Below, one piece after another: positions 52,990 to 62,000 of a DNA stretch of 64,000 nt. This DNA comes from Leptothermofonsia sp049200465. GTDB taxonomy: Bacteria > Cyanobacteriota > Cyanobacteriia > Leptolyngbyales > Leptolyngbyaceae. How positions within the stretch are numbered: the first letter of the stretch is position 1; every line of letters starts with the position of its first letter. The notes beneath the pieces were generated by a model. It searched no databases. It was not told the DNA's origin and saw nothing but the letters and a program-made list of their open reading frames with translations. The DNA lies in contig NZ_CP120836.1 of NCBI RefSeq assembly GCF_049200465.1, positions 3,844,001 to 3,908,000 of the forward strand, written 5' to 3'. Position numbers and translations under genes: made by a program.

Positions 52990-53290
52990 AGTTAAGAATT
53001 TTTAGGTTGGAGTTTAAGAGGGTAGGGGCCAGGGGGTTGGGAGTTAGGGCTGAGGGAGGGGATGCGTCAGGAGGAGGAATGAGTTGAAAATCCGAAACTG
53101 GAACTCAAAACTTGTCTATCTCTCTGCTCCACCCCTCTATACCTCACACCTCTCCCTTCACTAACAACTAACAATCAACAACGATAGCGCTCCTTCTTGA
53201 AATTTGAACAGAGTGCAGAGGTGCAACCCTTGTGTAGGGGATTCGACCCCTTATTCATCACAAATGATTTGTGAATGCTATAACAACTCC
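52990..53290. other. 300-nt spacer after thrC
   Basis: It contains the inverted repeat CACAAATGATTTGTG (53259-53273), a stem of 7 with a 1-nt centre, and CTAACAACTAACAATCAACA. The hairpin is close to the thrC stop but has no T run on the thrC strand, so its use as a terminator is doubtful. Confidence 0.4.
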
Positions 53291-54592
53291 TTATACAAGC
53301 ACTTGTTGCCACTCCAGGCGCTCCAAGGTGCGGGAGCGTTCCAGGGCCCGCTCGAAGCTGTCTAGTTTGGGTTCAATCGTAAGAGGTTCACCGATGTAGC
53401 CTTGAACGGCTTCTTGAGTCTTCAGTCCATTACCGGTGATGTAGACCACTGTAGTTTCATCGGGATCAATTTTGCCCGCTTCCACCAGTTTCTTCAGGAC
53501 GGCGATTGTGGTTCCACCGGCGGTTTCGGTGAAGATGCCTTCCGTTTCGGCCAGCAACTTGATGCCATCGATGATCTCGGCATCAGTGACAGACTCGATA
53601 CTGCCGTTCGTCTTACGGGCAATATTAACAGCATAGACGCCATCGGCTGGGTTGCCGATCGCGATCGATTTCGCAATAGTATTTGGTTTCACGGGGGCAA
53701 TGAAGTCTCGTCCGTCCCGATAAGCCTGGGCGATCGGCGAACACCCTTCTGCCTGGGCACCGCTAAAGCGAACGGGCTTATCTTCCACCAGACCAACCTT
53801 AATAAACTCCTGAAACCCTTTATAAATCTTGGTAAACAAAGAGCCAGAAGCTAGAGGCGCAACAATATGATCAGGTAATTGCCAGCCCAACTGCTCTGCT
53901 ACCTCGTAGCCTAATGTCTTGGAACCCTCCGAGTAGTAAGGGCGTAAATTGATATTCACAAACCCCCAACCGTGGGTATTTGCCACTTCAGAGCAAAGCC
54001 GATTGACCTGATCGTAATTTCCCTGGACGGCCATTACCGTTGGGCTGTAAATTAACGTACCCATGACCTTACCAGCTTCCAGATCGGCTGGAATGAAGAC
54101 GCAACAGTCTAACCCAGCGTGGGCGGCGATCGCCGCTGTGGAGTTTGCCAAATTTCCCGTACTTGCACAGGAAACAGTCGAGAATCCCAACTCTCTTGCT
54201 CGCGTCAGGGCAACCGACACCACCCGATCTTTAAAACTGAGGGTGGGCATGTTCACGGCATCATTCTTGATATAAAGCTTATTCAACCCCAAACGACGGG
54301 CCAATCGATGAGCCTGTACCAGGGGGGTCAAGCCAGTTCCCACATCAATTGGCTGATCAGTTTCAACAGGTAGAAATGGGCGGTAGCGCCAGATGGAGTG
54401 GGGGCCCGACTGGATACTGCGACGGGTCACCGTCCGGCGGAGAGTCTCGTAGTCATAAGCCACCTCAAGCGGACCAAAGCAAAACTCACAAACATGAATG
54501 GCTTTAGGCTCGTACTCCGCTCCGCACTCCTTACACTTGAGTGCCCGGAAGGTGGCAGTTGATTTAGATTGCAGTTGGGTTGCCTGAGTCAT
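53291..54592 (-). CDS. thrC: Threonine synthase
   Basis: The 433-residue protein begins with a small zinc-ribbon-like part (ALKCKECGAEYEPKAIHVCE), then the PLP-dependent fold: TGLTPLVQAHRLARRLGLNK, PTLSFKDRVVSVALTRAREL with the PLP Lys in SFKD, CASTGNLANSTAAIAAHAGL, and VYITGNGLKTQEAV. It turns O-phosphohomoserine into threonine. The N-terminal zinc-ribbon form is common in cyanobacteria. The homoserine kinase that feeds it is at 7.7 kb. A MoaD-like gene is downstream. Confidence 0.96.
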   Translation of the reverse strand: MTQATQLQSKSTATFRALKCKECGAEYEPKAIHVCEFCFGPLEVAYDYETLRRTVTRRSIQSGPHSIWRYRPFLPVETDQPIDVGTGLTPLVQAHRLARRLGLNKLYIKNDAVNMPTLSFKDRVVSVALTRARELGFSTVSCASTGNLANSTAAIAAHAGLDCCVFIPADLEAGKVMGTLIYSPTVMAVQGNYDQVNRLCSEVANTHGWGFVNINLRPYYSEGSKTLGYEVAEQLGWQLPDHIVAPLASGSLFTKIYKGFQEFIKVGLVEDKPVRFSGAQAEGCSPIAQAYRDGRDFIAPVKPNTIAKSIAIGNPADGVYAVNIARKTNGSIESVTDAEIIDGIKLLAETEGIFTETAGGTTIAVLKKLVEAGKIDPDETTVVYITGNGLKTQEAVQGYIGEPLTIEPKLDSFERALERSRTLERLEWQQVLV

Positions 54593-55170
54593 GCGTCAAA
54601 GTCTCTTGGGAAGCGAGTGGTAGGTTCTGATACTCAATTGCAGCCGATACTAACATGGGCATAAACCCTCGTCAAACATACCCGACAAAAATTATCGGGT
54701 TTTGAAAAATGACTTTTATGCTTGAAAAATGGGCTGTTGATCGAAAAGTGTTTACAGAGAACTGAAAGTCTTTGCAGCTCAGACAAAATTCTTCTAAACC
54801 TGATTGGAGTTTTCTCGTGCCACAAAGCCCAGACTCTTTTAAGAACACCTTGGGAAAAGGTCTAATTCGTTAGATAAGCAATTTAGATTGAACTCAAAGC
54901 ATCTACCAGTGGGATCAATCTAAAGCCTGAAACCCCTATGATTAAAGAAAATCATCCTTTGGTGTCAGGAGTCTCTCATAAAATTACCCACGCAGGGGTA
55001 TGTGCATCTTGTCAAATGATTGTTATATTCTGTAATACAAAGTGTTGCTAGTTTCCAGATTTAGGGAACCCTACTGGATAACTTCGCAGTCGTCGATAAC
55101 AAAACCACTGCTCTAGACCTTATGGAGCCGTGGGGATTAACCAACTACTCTCTCATATTGGAGTCGAAAC
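54593..55170. other. 578-nt divergent spacer between thrC and nblA
   Basis: It contains the hairpin ACCCGA (54680-54685) with TCGGGT (54695-54700) followed by TTT, and a possible nblA promoter at 55009-55038. TGTAATACA (55031-55039) is a short near-palindrome. A strict GTA-N8-TAC site for NtcA was not found. Confidence 0.4.
55009..55038 (+). promoter_or_regulatory. Possible nblA promoter
   Basis: TTGTCA (55009-55014) and TAATAC (55033-55038) are 18 nt apart. They lie about 130 nt upstream of the nblA start. This is a guess by consensus; cyanobacterial promoters vary. Confidence 0.3.
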
Positions 55171-55368
55171 ATGGATAAACCCATCGAACTGACTTTGGAG
55201 CAGCAATTCAGCATTCGCTCTTTCGAAACCCAGGTTCAGAAGATGAGCCGTGAACAGGCTCAAGACTTTCTGGTTAAGCTCTACGAGCAGATGGTAATGC
55301 GCGAAAACATGTACAAGCATTTCTTGAAGCATCAGTGGGGTTTAGAGCCTGGTCCTCAGTTCCAGTAA
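55171..55368 (+). CDS. nblA: Phycobilisome degradation protein NblA
   Basis: The 65-residue protein begins MDKPIELTLEQQFSIRSFET and continues SREQAQDFLVKLYEQMVMRE with NMYKHFLKHQWG, the NblA signature. NblA binds phycobiliproteins and delivers them to Clp protease when nitrogen is short. GGAG is 10 nt before the ATG. The long 5' spacer suggests regulation. ClpC, the partner ATPase, is encoded at 28.6-31.1 kb in this window. The organism therefore has phycobilisomes. Confidence 0.95.
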   Translation: MDKPIELTLEQQFSIRSFETQVQKMSREQAQDFLVKLYEQMVMRENMYKHFLKHQWGLEPGPQFQ

Positions 55369-55706
55369 AGCTGCATTAGCCGCAAGGCGACCTCTATCTC
55401 TTGCTCTGCTTCCTGAGGGAAAGGAGCTGGGGCGAAGGGGCGTCAGGCGACTACTAGCATTACTGTGAGACTTTCTTTCAACGGATTTGCCAGAATGCTG
55501 GACAGCAGTTTAATTCTTAGTTCTACTTTAGTTCTACTTTTATCGTTACTTACTTTATTTGACCGTTCTACAGTTCCGTTATTCAGTTTGAGAGTGTGGA
55601 AGCTAATAATTTTATTTCCAAGTGGAATTTGCTATAACCTCACTTCAGGTGGTGGAGCGTGCTAGTGTTAGGGACAAAGTGACATTCATCTTGCCGCCTG
55701 AATTCC
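55369..55706. other. 338-nt spacer after nblA
   Basis: A small frame of 66 codons (55465-55665) with a hydrophobic middle is present but has no family match, so I do not call it. Nothing else stands out. Confidence 0.4.
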
Positions 55707-56585
55707 ATGTTTCAGCGTTTGCTTTTTTGCACCGACTTCTCCGATGGGGTGCATCGTCTTGCAAGCTTTGTTCCCCATCTAGCAAAGACTGGGGCTAAGC
55801 AGATTGTTTTCTTTCATGTGGTTCCTTTAGACGGGGGAACGATTCCAAGGATTGATCAGGCATCTGTAGACCGGGCTCGCGAAAGGCTGAGTGTGGCTCA
55901 GCAGAATGTTCCGGAGGGGGTAGATGTCAAAGTGCAAATTGAATCGGGTCGCCCCAGTGACCTGATTTTGCAGACAGCTGGAAATTTGGAAACGGATTTA
56001 ATCATCCTGGGGATGCCGTTTCGGGGCCGCATTACTGAAAAGCTGTTTAGTAGCACGGCGATGAGGGTTTGCGAACGAACAACGATACCACTGATGACCC
56101 TTCGTCCCCAACTGCTTTCAACTTACACTTCGGAAGAACTGGAGTTGCGCTGTCAGCATCTATTCCGCCATCTGCTAATTCCCTACGACGGCAGTGAGAC
56201 TTCTAAATACCTTGTTGAACAAATCAAACGGCGGGCTGTGGATAGACCTGTCAATTCCCTACAACGATGCCACCTTTGTTGGGTGGTTGAGGACGTGACC
56301 CGGAGGGGATTACCCAAAGACTATCAGGTTGAGCCTGCTCGTAAGGAGCTAGCTGGCGTGAAAGCTGAACTGGAGTCCATTGGCTTGAGGGTAGAACCCA
56401 TTGAAGTGCGTCAGGGCGACCCGATTGTTGAGATTTTGGATGTGGCACAGATGGCAGATGTTAGTGCGATCGCTGTCACATCGGGTAGCATGGGCAGATT
56501 TCAGGAGTTATCCATCCCTAGCTTTACCCGAGAACTTTTACACCGAAGCTGGCACCCTATTCTTTATTTTCCGCCTGGTCGATGA
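55707..56585 (+). CDS. Universal stress protein with two UspA domains
   Basis: In this 292-residue protein domain 1 (about 1-140) reads FQRLLFCTDFSDGVHRLASF, with the nucleotide-binding LIILGMPFRGRITEKLFSST. Domain 2 (about 152-290) reads FRHLLIPYDGSETSKYLVEQ, IAVTSGSMGRFQELSIPSFT. Domain 2 has a less regular GxGxxG loop. UspA proteins bind ATP or AMP in stress response; tandem forms are common. It lies between nblA and the Ser/Thr kinase gene, convergent to the kinase. Confidence 0.93.
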   Translation: MFQRLLFCTDFSDGVHRLASFVPHLAKTGAKQIVFFHVVPLDGGTIPRIDQASVDRARERLSVAQQNVPEGVDVKVQIESGRPSDLILQTAGNLETDLIILGMPFRGRITEKLFSSTAMRVCERTTIPLMTLRPQLLSTYTSEELELRCQHLFRHLLIPYDGSETSKYLVEQIKRRAVDRPVNSLQRCHLCWVVEDVTRRGLPKDYQVEPARKELAGVKAELESIGLRVEPIEVRQGDPIVEILDVAQMADVSAIAVTSGSMGRFQELSIPSFTRELLHRSWHPILYFPPGR

Positions 56586-56648
56586 AGGGCGGGAGTTGGG
56601 AGTGAGGGAGTGAGGGAGTAGGGAAATACCCTATCCCCCCATCCCCTC

Positions 56649-58208
56649 TTACTCCTGTGAGATATGAATCGAAGCGTTGAGGGAATTCTTTTCCAGTTCT
56701 TCAGAGACTTTGGGTTTGAGTTTTTCGAGTTCGGCTTTTAGCAAATCTTTGCTAAAAGTGGGTTTGCCGGTAGATACCCACGATTGGCTGGTGATTGCCC
56801 AGTGCTTCAGTTGTGAGCATTGGGAGGGATTAATGCCAACGGAGATTGCGTGGGAACAGTGTTCAGGGGTTTCCAGAGCAAATAGCAGAACCTGATATTG
56901 TCCTTTCTCACCGAGCAAGCGGGTCATTTCCTGGCCCTGAGAGGTTTTTAAGTCTAAGTAGCAAGGCATCCAGCGGGGTCCCTGGTCTTGCCCATGCAGG
57001 CGGTTGTAGACAGCGGTGACCCAGAGCAGCATGGGATGGGGTTGCATGGAGCAAAGAAAGTTTTTATAGATCCGGTTATAAAGTTTGTTGACTTGCAGAC
57101 TTTGAATTTCTTGTTGAGGGAGCATTACCCAGATCGCGGGTAGAGGCCCCTTGCTGCTGATTAGAGTTTGGGCAAAGACGATTTGCGCGATGGGTTTGTT
57201 TTGAGGCCAGGTAGCCAGGCGGCAGACTTCGTCTATCAGAGGAGGTTGTCTGGAGGGAAGCTCGAGAATGTCGGATTTTTTTGCCAGAACTTCCCAAATT
57301 CGGTAGCTAATATGACGGCTGGCGCTGTAACGCTGTTCCAGCGGTTCCAGTGCTTTCAGCACATCGGTTGCGGACTGGGGGCGATCGCCCGGCGCTTTTG
57401 CTAAACAGCTCATCACCAGGTTTTCCAGCACTTTGGGTAGCTTCAGGCTGGGGTTAGCTGCTTCAAAACTGCGGGGAGATTGAAAATGGTGGACTTTGTA
57501 CCAAGCACCAAAGGAGTGCGTTTCAGCTTGCAAGGGCATTTTGCCGGTCAGCATCTCAAACATCATGACGCCGAGGCTGTAAATATCAGAGCGGGCATCC
57601 AGCTCTCGTCCTTCCATCTGCTCCGGTGAGGAGTAGGCCAGGGTACCCATGAATGAGTTGGTTTGCCTACTGTCTTCTTGAATCAGCTTGGCAATACCAA
57701 AGTCCAGGATTTTGACCATTTCCCCCAGGCTGGTCTCCTGGCTGACCAGAATATTGCTGGGTTTGATGTCTCGATGAATGATAGGGCAGATTTTGCCATC
57801 GACTAGAACTCCCTGGTGGGCACATTGCAAGCCTAAACAGATTTGTCGGGCCAGGCTAAGAAAGCGGGGAAGGGGGATGGGTTGGGTGTTGATAATATCG
57901 CTGAGGCTATCTCCCTGTAAATACTCCATCACGTAAAAGGGGATATCCTGATCATCCACCCCGTAGTCAGTTACGCGAACAATATGGATGCTTTTCTGAC
58001 CCAATTGAGCGCAGGTGCGGGCTTCAGCTTTGAAGCGATCGCGCATCTTTTTGTTTAGTAATGTCTGGGAGAGAAATTTGACTGCAATCACCCCTCCCAG
58101 GAGAATATCTTCTGCCCGGTAGACTTTTCCCATAGCTCCTTTGCCGACCAGTTCCACAAGCTGGTAGCGATTTGAGAGCAGGCGTCCAATGTAGGGATCT
58201 GTAGTCAT
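56649..58208 (-). CDS. Serine/threonine protein kinase (PknB type)
   Basis: In this 519-residue protein the kinase domain (about 13-285) has NRYQLVELVGKGAMGKVYRA, IAVKFLSQTLL with the ATP Lys, HRDIKPSNILVS, KILDFGIAKL (DFG), GTLAYSSPEQMEGRELDARS and DIYSLGVMMFEMLTGKMP. The C-terminal 230 residues (SRHISYRIWEVLAKKSDILE onward) are a soluble domain with no family I recognise. No membrane segment or PASTA repeat is present. It probably acts in the cytoplasm on unknown substrates. It is convergent with the UspA gene. Confidence 0.95.
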   Translation of the reverse strand: MTTDPYIGRLLSNRYQLVELVGKGAMGKVYRAEDILLGGVIAVKFLSQTLLNKKMRDRFKAEARTCAQLGQKSIHIVRVTDYGVDDQDIPFYVMEYLQGDSLSDIINTQPIPLPRFLSLARQICLGLQCAHQGVLVDGKICPIIHRDIKPSNILVSQETSLGEMVKILDFGIAKLIQEDSRQTNSFMGTLAYSSPEQMEGRELDARSDIYSLGVMMFEMLTGKMPLQAETHSFGAWYKVHHFQSPRSFEAANPSLKLPKVLENLVMSCLAKAPGDRPQSATDVLKALEPLEQRYSASRHISYRIWEVLAKKSDILELPSRQPPLIDEVCRLATWPQNKPIAQIVFAQTLISSKGPLPAIWVMLPQQEIQSLQVNKLYNRIYKNFLCSMQPHPMLLWVTAVYNRLHGQDQGPRWMPCYLDLKTSQGQEMTRLLGEKGQYQVLLFALETPEHCSHAISVGINPSQCSQLKHWAITSQSWVSTGKPTFSKDLLKAELEKLKPKVSEELEKNSLNASIHISQE

Positions 58209-58395
58209 ACCTCGATTGAAAGCGACAGCCTCGCCCTGAATTTGAAAAATCGAGATCCTGGCAGGGAAAACTCTGGGCGAGGAGTTAAGACCTGAACATT
58301 TACTTCAAGTTAGTAAATACACCGATATTCTTAGTTATCCCGTAAAGTGATGCTATCGATCTATTGCGGCTTAATTGGTTTAGGCAGGGATAGGG

Positions 58396-58842
58396 CTACT
58401 CCGGTTGGCGTTCCAAAATCGCTTCCATGGTGCTGGTGAGGTAGTGGCCTGCCATGATGCCGCTTGAGAGGTAGTAGGTGTCATCGTTCATGCGATATAG
58501 GGTCTCGAAGCCGCTCCGTCGCTGGCGATCGCCCAGCACCCAATAGCGCTGAACAATCGATTCGGGAGCCACCCACCCTTCTCCTTCAACCCGACCCAGC
58601 AGGCTGTGCTGTAATACAAAGGTATACTGCCGCTCTCCTGCATCCATACGTCCACGATACTGAAACGAAATTTCTTCCCGGTCAGTCCCCGGAAAGACGA
58701 GCTTTGTCACCATTGTGAACCAGTCATCGCGGCTCCAACCCACCAGTGTTCTACCTTTTACGGTAATGGGGGCTCCGTTGCGTTCTAGCCAGTTACCTTG
58801 AAAGGTCCAGCGTCCTGCCTGCATTAAAAAGGTGTGAGCCAC
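58396..58842 (-). CDS. Conserved cyanobacterial hypothetical protein, calycin-like
   Basis: The 148-residue protein begins MAHTFLMQAGRWTFQGNWLE, then PITVKGRTLVGWSRDDWFTM, EISFQYRGRMDAGERQYTFV, LLGRVEGEGWVAPESIVQRY and YLSSGIMAGHYLTSTMEAIL. The alternating beta strands suggest a small barrel of lipocalin type. I know no name or function. It is probably cytoplasmic. It is upstream of the Ser/Thr kinase and downstream of the anmK region. Confidence 0.7.
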   Translation of the reverse strand: MAHTFLMQAGRWTFQGNWLERNGAPITVKGRTLVGWSRDDWFTMVTKLVFPGTDREEISFQYRGRMDAGERQYTFVLQHSLLGRVEGEGWVAPESIVQRYWVLGDRQRRSGFETLYRMNDDTYYLSSGIMAGHYLTSTMEAILERQPE

Positions 58843-58908
58843 AGCCCTATCCCTTGCGTTGATTGGGTTTCGCCATGCCAGCGGTAGTTCATACTATCAC
58901 GCAGTTGT

Positions 58909-60194
58909 TCAGCTCACCTGGTGAATTTCCCCTAAAAGGACGGCTTTTCTTGCACCCGTCACGTCTGGAATATTCCCAGGGATGCCCTTTTGCCGCCAGT
59001 AGGCCAGTACAGCGAAGGCAATTGCCTCCTTAAAGTCTGCGCTCAAACCGACTTCATCTGTCGTTAAAACGGAAACTGCTCCCAGATGAGCTTGTAGCCG
59101 CTGTTTTAAGTATAGGTTCTTGCTGCCGCCCCCACATAGGAGAACTTCGTCGGGCAGTTGGGGGAGAAAGCGGTGGTAGCTGTGGGCGATTGATGCGGCA
59201 GTCAGTTCGGTCAGGGTGGCCAATATATCGGCATGGTTCAGCGAGAATGGCTCAGCATCCAGCAGGCATTGTTCTAAATAGGCCGGACTGAACAGTTCAC
59301 GTCCGGTGGATTTTGGGGGGTGGGAGCTGAAAAAATTCTTGCTTTAGCCATTGTTGTAATAGTTCCTGACAGGGAGTGCCGCTGGCTGCCCAGGCTCCAT
59401 CTCTGTCATAGGTTTTACTGCCGTTGGAGAATCGTTGGACAGCCAGGTCGATGAGGATATTACCGGGTCCGGTGTCCCAACCGATAATGGGAGGGAGTGG
59501 GGGAGGGGGTGGATGGGTAGGGTCAACGTCTTTGTAGTTACCAGAGGGGGAGGGGATGGATGTTTGGGATCTGGCTGGGAGGTAGGCAACATTTCCAATT
59601 CCGCCAATGTTTTGAATGCAGCGGTTGAGGGTTGGGTGGGAGAGGAGGGCGACATCAACGGCTGGAACGAGAGGCGCTCCTTCTCCACCAGCGGCAATAT
59701 CGGCGGCCCGGAAGTTACTGATGGTGGTAATGCGTGTAAGGTGGGCGATGAGGGCTCCGCGTCCCAACTGGAGGCTGTAGCCGAGGGGGGTAGGAGGGTA
59801 TTTTAGGGTTTGGATGGTGGATTGGAGCGGAGAACCCTGTTTGGTTTTCCTGATCGCTCCATTGTCTTATTATCCTATTTTTACTCGGTGGGCGATGGAA
59901 CACCGTTTGTCCGTGGGAACCGATTAACTCGGCGGGTGAATGGTTTAACTGAAGATCGATTGCCGCTTTTGCAAAGCACCAGGCGATCTGATCATCCAGG
60001 TCTGCCAGGTCTGCTATGGATAGGGGTTGACCTGCACAGACGGTCAGGATTTGCTCTCGCAGGGCTGTTGGATAGGGGAAGGTGTTTCCTGCTAGAAAGT
60101 CAACTTTCAGGTCGTGGGTCAATCCAGAAATTTTGACCAGGGCTGCATCGATGCCATCAACTGAGGTGCCGCTAATCAGACCAATTACAAGCAT
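58909..60194 (-). pseudogene. anmK: Anhydro-N-acetylmuramic acid kinase AnmK, frame broken twice
   Basis: AnmK recycles murein by phosphorylating anhMurNAc. The first frame (ATG at 60194) has MLVIGLISGTSVDGIDAALV and LIGSHGQTVFHRPP. The second has GRGALIAHLTRITTISNFRA, CIQNIGGIGNVAYLPARSQT and IIGWDTGPGNILIDLAVQRF. The third has ATLTELTAASIAHSYHRFLP and LCGGGSKNLYLKQRLQ. Breaks coincide with six G at 59785-59790 and with T4-G6 at 59311-59320 (plus strand). One base fewer in each restores the frame, the second reading PKSTGRELFSPAYLEQCLLD. Inserts such as VDPTHPPPPPLPP lie inside. Miscalled bases are the simplest cause. Confidence 0.92.
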
Positions 60195-60196
60195 GG

Positions 60197-61330
60197 TTAG
60201 GGAGGTTGCTTTTCAGTTGCGATGATATGCACATCGATGTGCTTAAGCAAGCGCAGCAGTTTTTGGGTGAGGGAGCCACTCAGGAGAATTTTCCAGCACG
60301 ATCGCTGACTTTCGCCGATCACAATTTGGGTGATGCGGTAGGTTCTGGCAACCTCGGCGATTTCTTTGGCTTTGTCGTGCCCGGTTACGCGAATAAATTT
60401 GCCACCAAATTCTTTGCAAAGTTGTTCGCAGGTTTCGATGTGCAGAGCTTCCTGTTTGGGGAGGAAGCGATCGGGGTCATCAACAAATAGACAATAGAAA
60501 GGAGCGTGCATATAGGCGGCAAGCCGGGCACCCCGGCGAATTAACTGGATCGCATTGGGGTAGGTGGATACACATACCAGAACTCGCTCATGAATATTAC
60601 ATTGAGGCGCTTCTGCTTGAGAATTGGCCTCTTCCAGCACTTCCTCTTCAATGTTATCGGCAATTTCTCGCAGAGCCAGTTCTCGCAGAGCAATCAGGTG
60701 CCGTCGTTGGAAGAAGTTGTTTAATGCCTGGTCAATTTTCTCTGGAGCATAGATCTTTCCCTCTACCAGCCGTTCTTGCAAGGTTTCGGCGGTGACATCG
60801 ACTACGACTACTTCATCGGCTTCTTCCAGCAAGCGGTCTGGAATCCGTTCTCGCACAACAATGCCTGTGATGCGGGCGACTGTATCATTCAGACTCTCCA
60901 AATGTTGAATGTTAACGGTTGAGAAGACATCGATTCCGGCGGCCAAAATTTTTTCAACATCTTGATACCGCTTCTCCCGATCTGAGCCAGGCACATTGGT
61001 GTGTGCTAACTCATCAATCAGGGCAAGTTGGGGCTTACGGGCAATGATGGCTTCGGTATCCATCTCTGTGAGGCTGACGCCTGACCATTCGATGGTTTTG
61101 CGCGGAATGATTTCTAGCCCTTCGGCTTTCTGAGCGGTTTCTTCGCGACCGTGGGTTTCCAGCAGCCCGATCACTACATCAATTCCTTCCTGCCGCAGGC
61201 AATGCCCTTCCTCCAGCATGCGGTAAGTTTTGCCCACCCCTGGAGCCATGCCGATAAAAATTTTATGCTTACCCCGGCGAGTGGTGCCGTTATAGAGCGT
61301 ATCTGGTGCTGGAGAAGAGGGGTTGTACAT
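60197..61330 (-). CDS. kdpD: KdpD N-terminal sensor without histidine kinase
   Basis: The 377-residue protein has a KdpD N-terminal domain: IFIGMAPGVGKTYRMLEEGH (Walker A), VVIGLLETHGREET, LALIDELAHTNVPGSDREKR (DELAHT) and VFSTVNIQHLESLNDTVARI. It is followed by a UspA-like domain to the end (RVLVCVSTYPNAIQLIRRGA, ITQIVIGESQRSCWKILLSG). Unlike E. coli KdpD it stops there, with no membrane helices, GAF or kinase part. Short KdpD of this kind is known from Anabaena. It probably controls KdpB or pairs with a separate kinase. It follows kdpC, 25 nt on. Confidence 0.93.
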   Translation of the reverse strand: MYNPSSPAPDTLYNGTTRRGKHKIFIGMAPGVGKTYRMLEEGHCLRQEGIDVVIGLLETHGREETAQKAEGLEIIPRKTIEWSGVSLTEMDTEAIIARKPQLALIDELAHTNVPGSDREKRYQDVEKILAAGIDVFSTVNIQHLESLNDTVARITGIVVRERIPDRLLEEADEVVVVDVTAETLQERLVEGKIYAPEKIDQALNNFFQRRHLIALRELALREIADNIEEEVLEEANSQAEAPQCNIHERVLVCVSTYPNAIQLIRRGARLAAYMHAPFYCLFVDDPDRFLPKQEALHIETCEQLCKEFGGKFIRVTGHDKAKEIAEVARTYRITQIVIGESQRSCWKILLSGSLTQKLLRLLKHIDVHIIATEKQPP

Positions 61331-61355
61331 GGGGCAGGGAGGAAAGGGCAGGCGT

Positions 61356-62000
61356 TTAGGTAGGGGATTGTTGGTTATCTAATGCCAGGTTTAGTTTCAG
61401 AACGTTGACACCGGGCTCGCCGAAAATACCCAAAAAACGCCCGTCGGTATTTTGTGAAATCAACTTCTCGACCTGCTGGCGATCCAGCCCTCTGGCTTTA
61501 GCGATGCGATCGCTCTGTTGCAGGGCTGCTTCCGGCGTAATGTGGGGATCAAGGCTGGAACCGGAGGTATAGACCAGATCGGCGGTGGGTTGAATCCCAG
61601 CTTTTTGTAATGTGGGAAGGGTTCCAGCTATTGCCTTTTCTAAGTCAGGCGATTGCAGCCCCCCAATCCGCTTTAGCAAAGCTGGATTGCTGGGCGCAAG
61701 GTTACTGGCACCTGAAATACCTGTTTTAAGAACTCCAGCATCCTCTGCTTTTGGATCGGCGGTGCTATAGTTGGTCGTGCTGGGGCGGCTCCAGAAGTAG
61801 CGATCGGACGAAAAGGGCTGTCCAATCAGTGCTGAACCCACCACCTGACCCTGAGCATCTTTAATTAAACTTCCGTTTGCCTGGTAGGGAAACACTACTT
61901 GCCCAAACGCAATCATGGCAAAGGGGTAAATCAGTCCTGTCACAATCCAAAGAATCAGCGTTGAGCGAATGGCTCTGGAAACTTCTCGGCTAAAGCTCAT
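61356..62000 (-). CDS. kdpC: Potassium-transporting ATPase subunit KdpC
   Basis: The 214-residue protein begins with a single membrane helix (AIRSTLILWIVTGLIYPFAM). Motifs are GSALIGQPFSSDRYFWSRPS, TNYSTADPKAE and SSLDPHITPEAALQQSDRIA, all typical of KdpC. KdpC helps assemble the KdpFABC potassium pump. The ATG shares a base with the kdpG stop (TGATG), which marks coupled translation. The protein is complete. Confidence 0.96.
   Translation of the reverse strand: MSFSREVSRAIRSTLILWIVTGLIYPFAMIAFGQVVFPYQANGSLIKDAQGQVVGSALIGQPFSSDRYFWSRPSTTNYSTADPKAEDAGVLKTGISGASNLAPSNPALLKRIGGLQSPDLEKAIAGTLPTLQKAGIQPTADLVYTSGSSLDPHITPEAALQQSDRIAKARGLDRQQVEKLISQNTDGRFLGIFGEPGVNVLKLNLALDNQQSPT

Noticed and set aside
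53235..53256. AGGGGATTCGACCCCT looks like a tRNA T arm
   Set aside because: The loop has 6 rather than 7 bases and no other tRNA arms fit around it.
53259..53273. Palindrome CACAAATGATTTGTG as thrC terminator
   Set aside because: No T run follows on the thrC strand; it may be a chance palindrome or an operator.
55465..55665. 66-codon frame with hydrophobic stretch after nblA
   Set aside because: No family features, no ribosome-binding site and high Leu/Ser content as expected of chance frames in AT-rich DNA.
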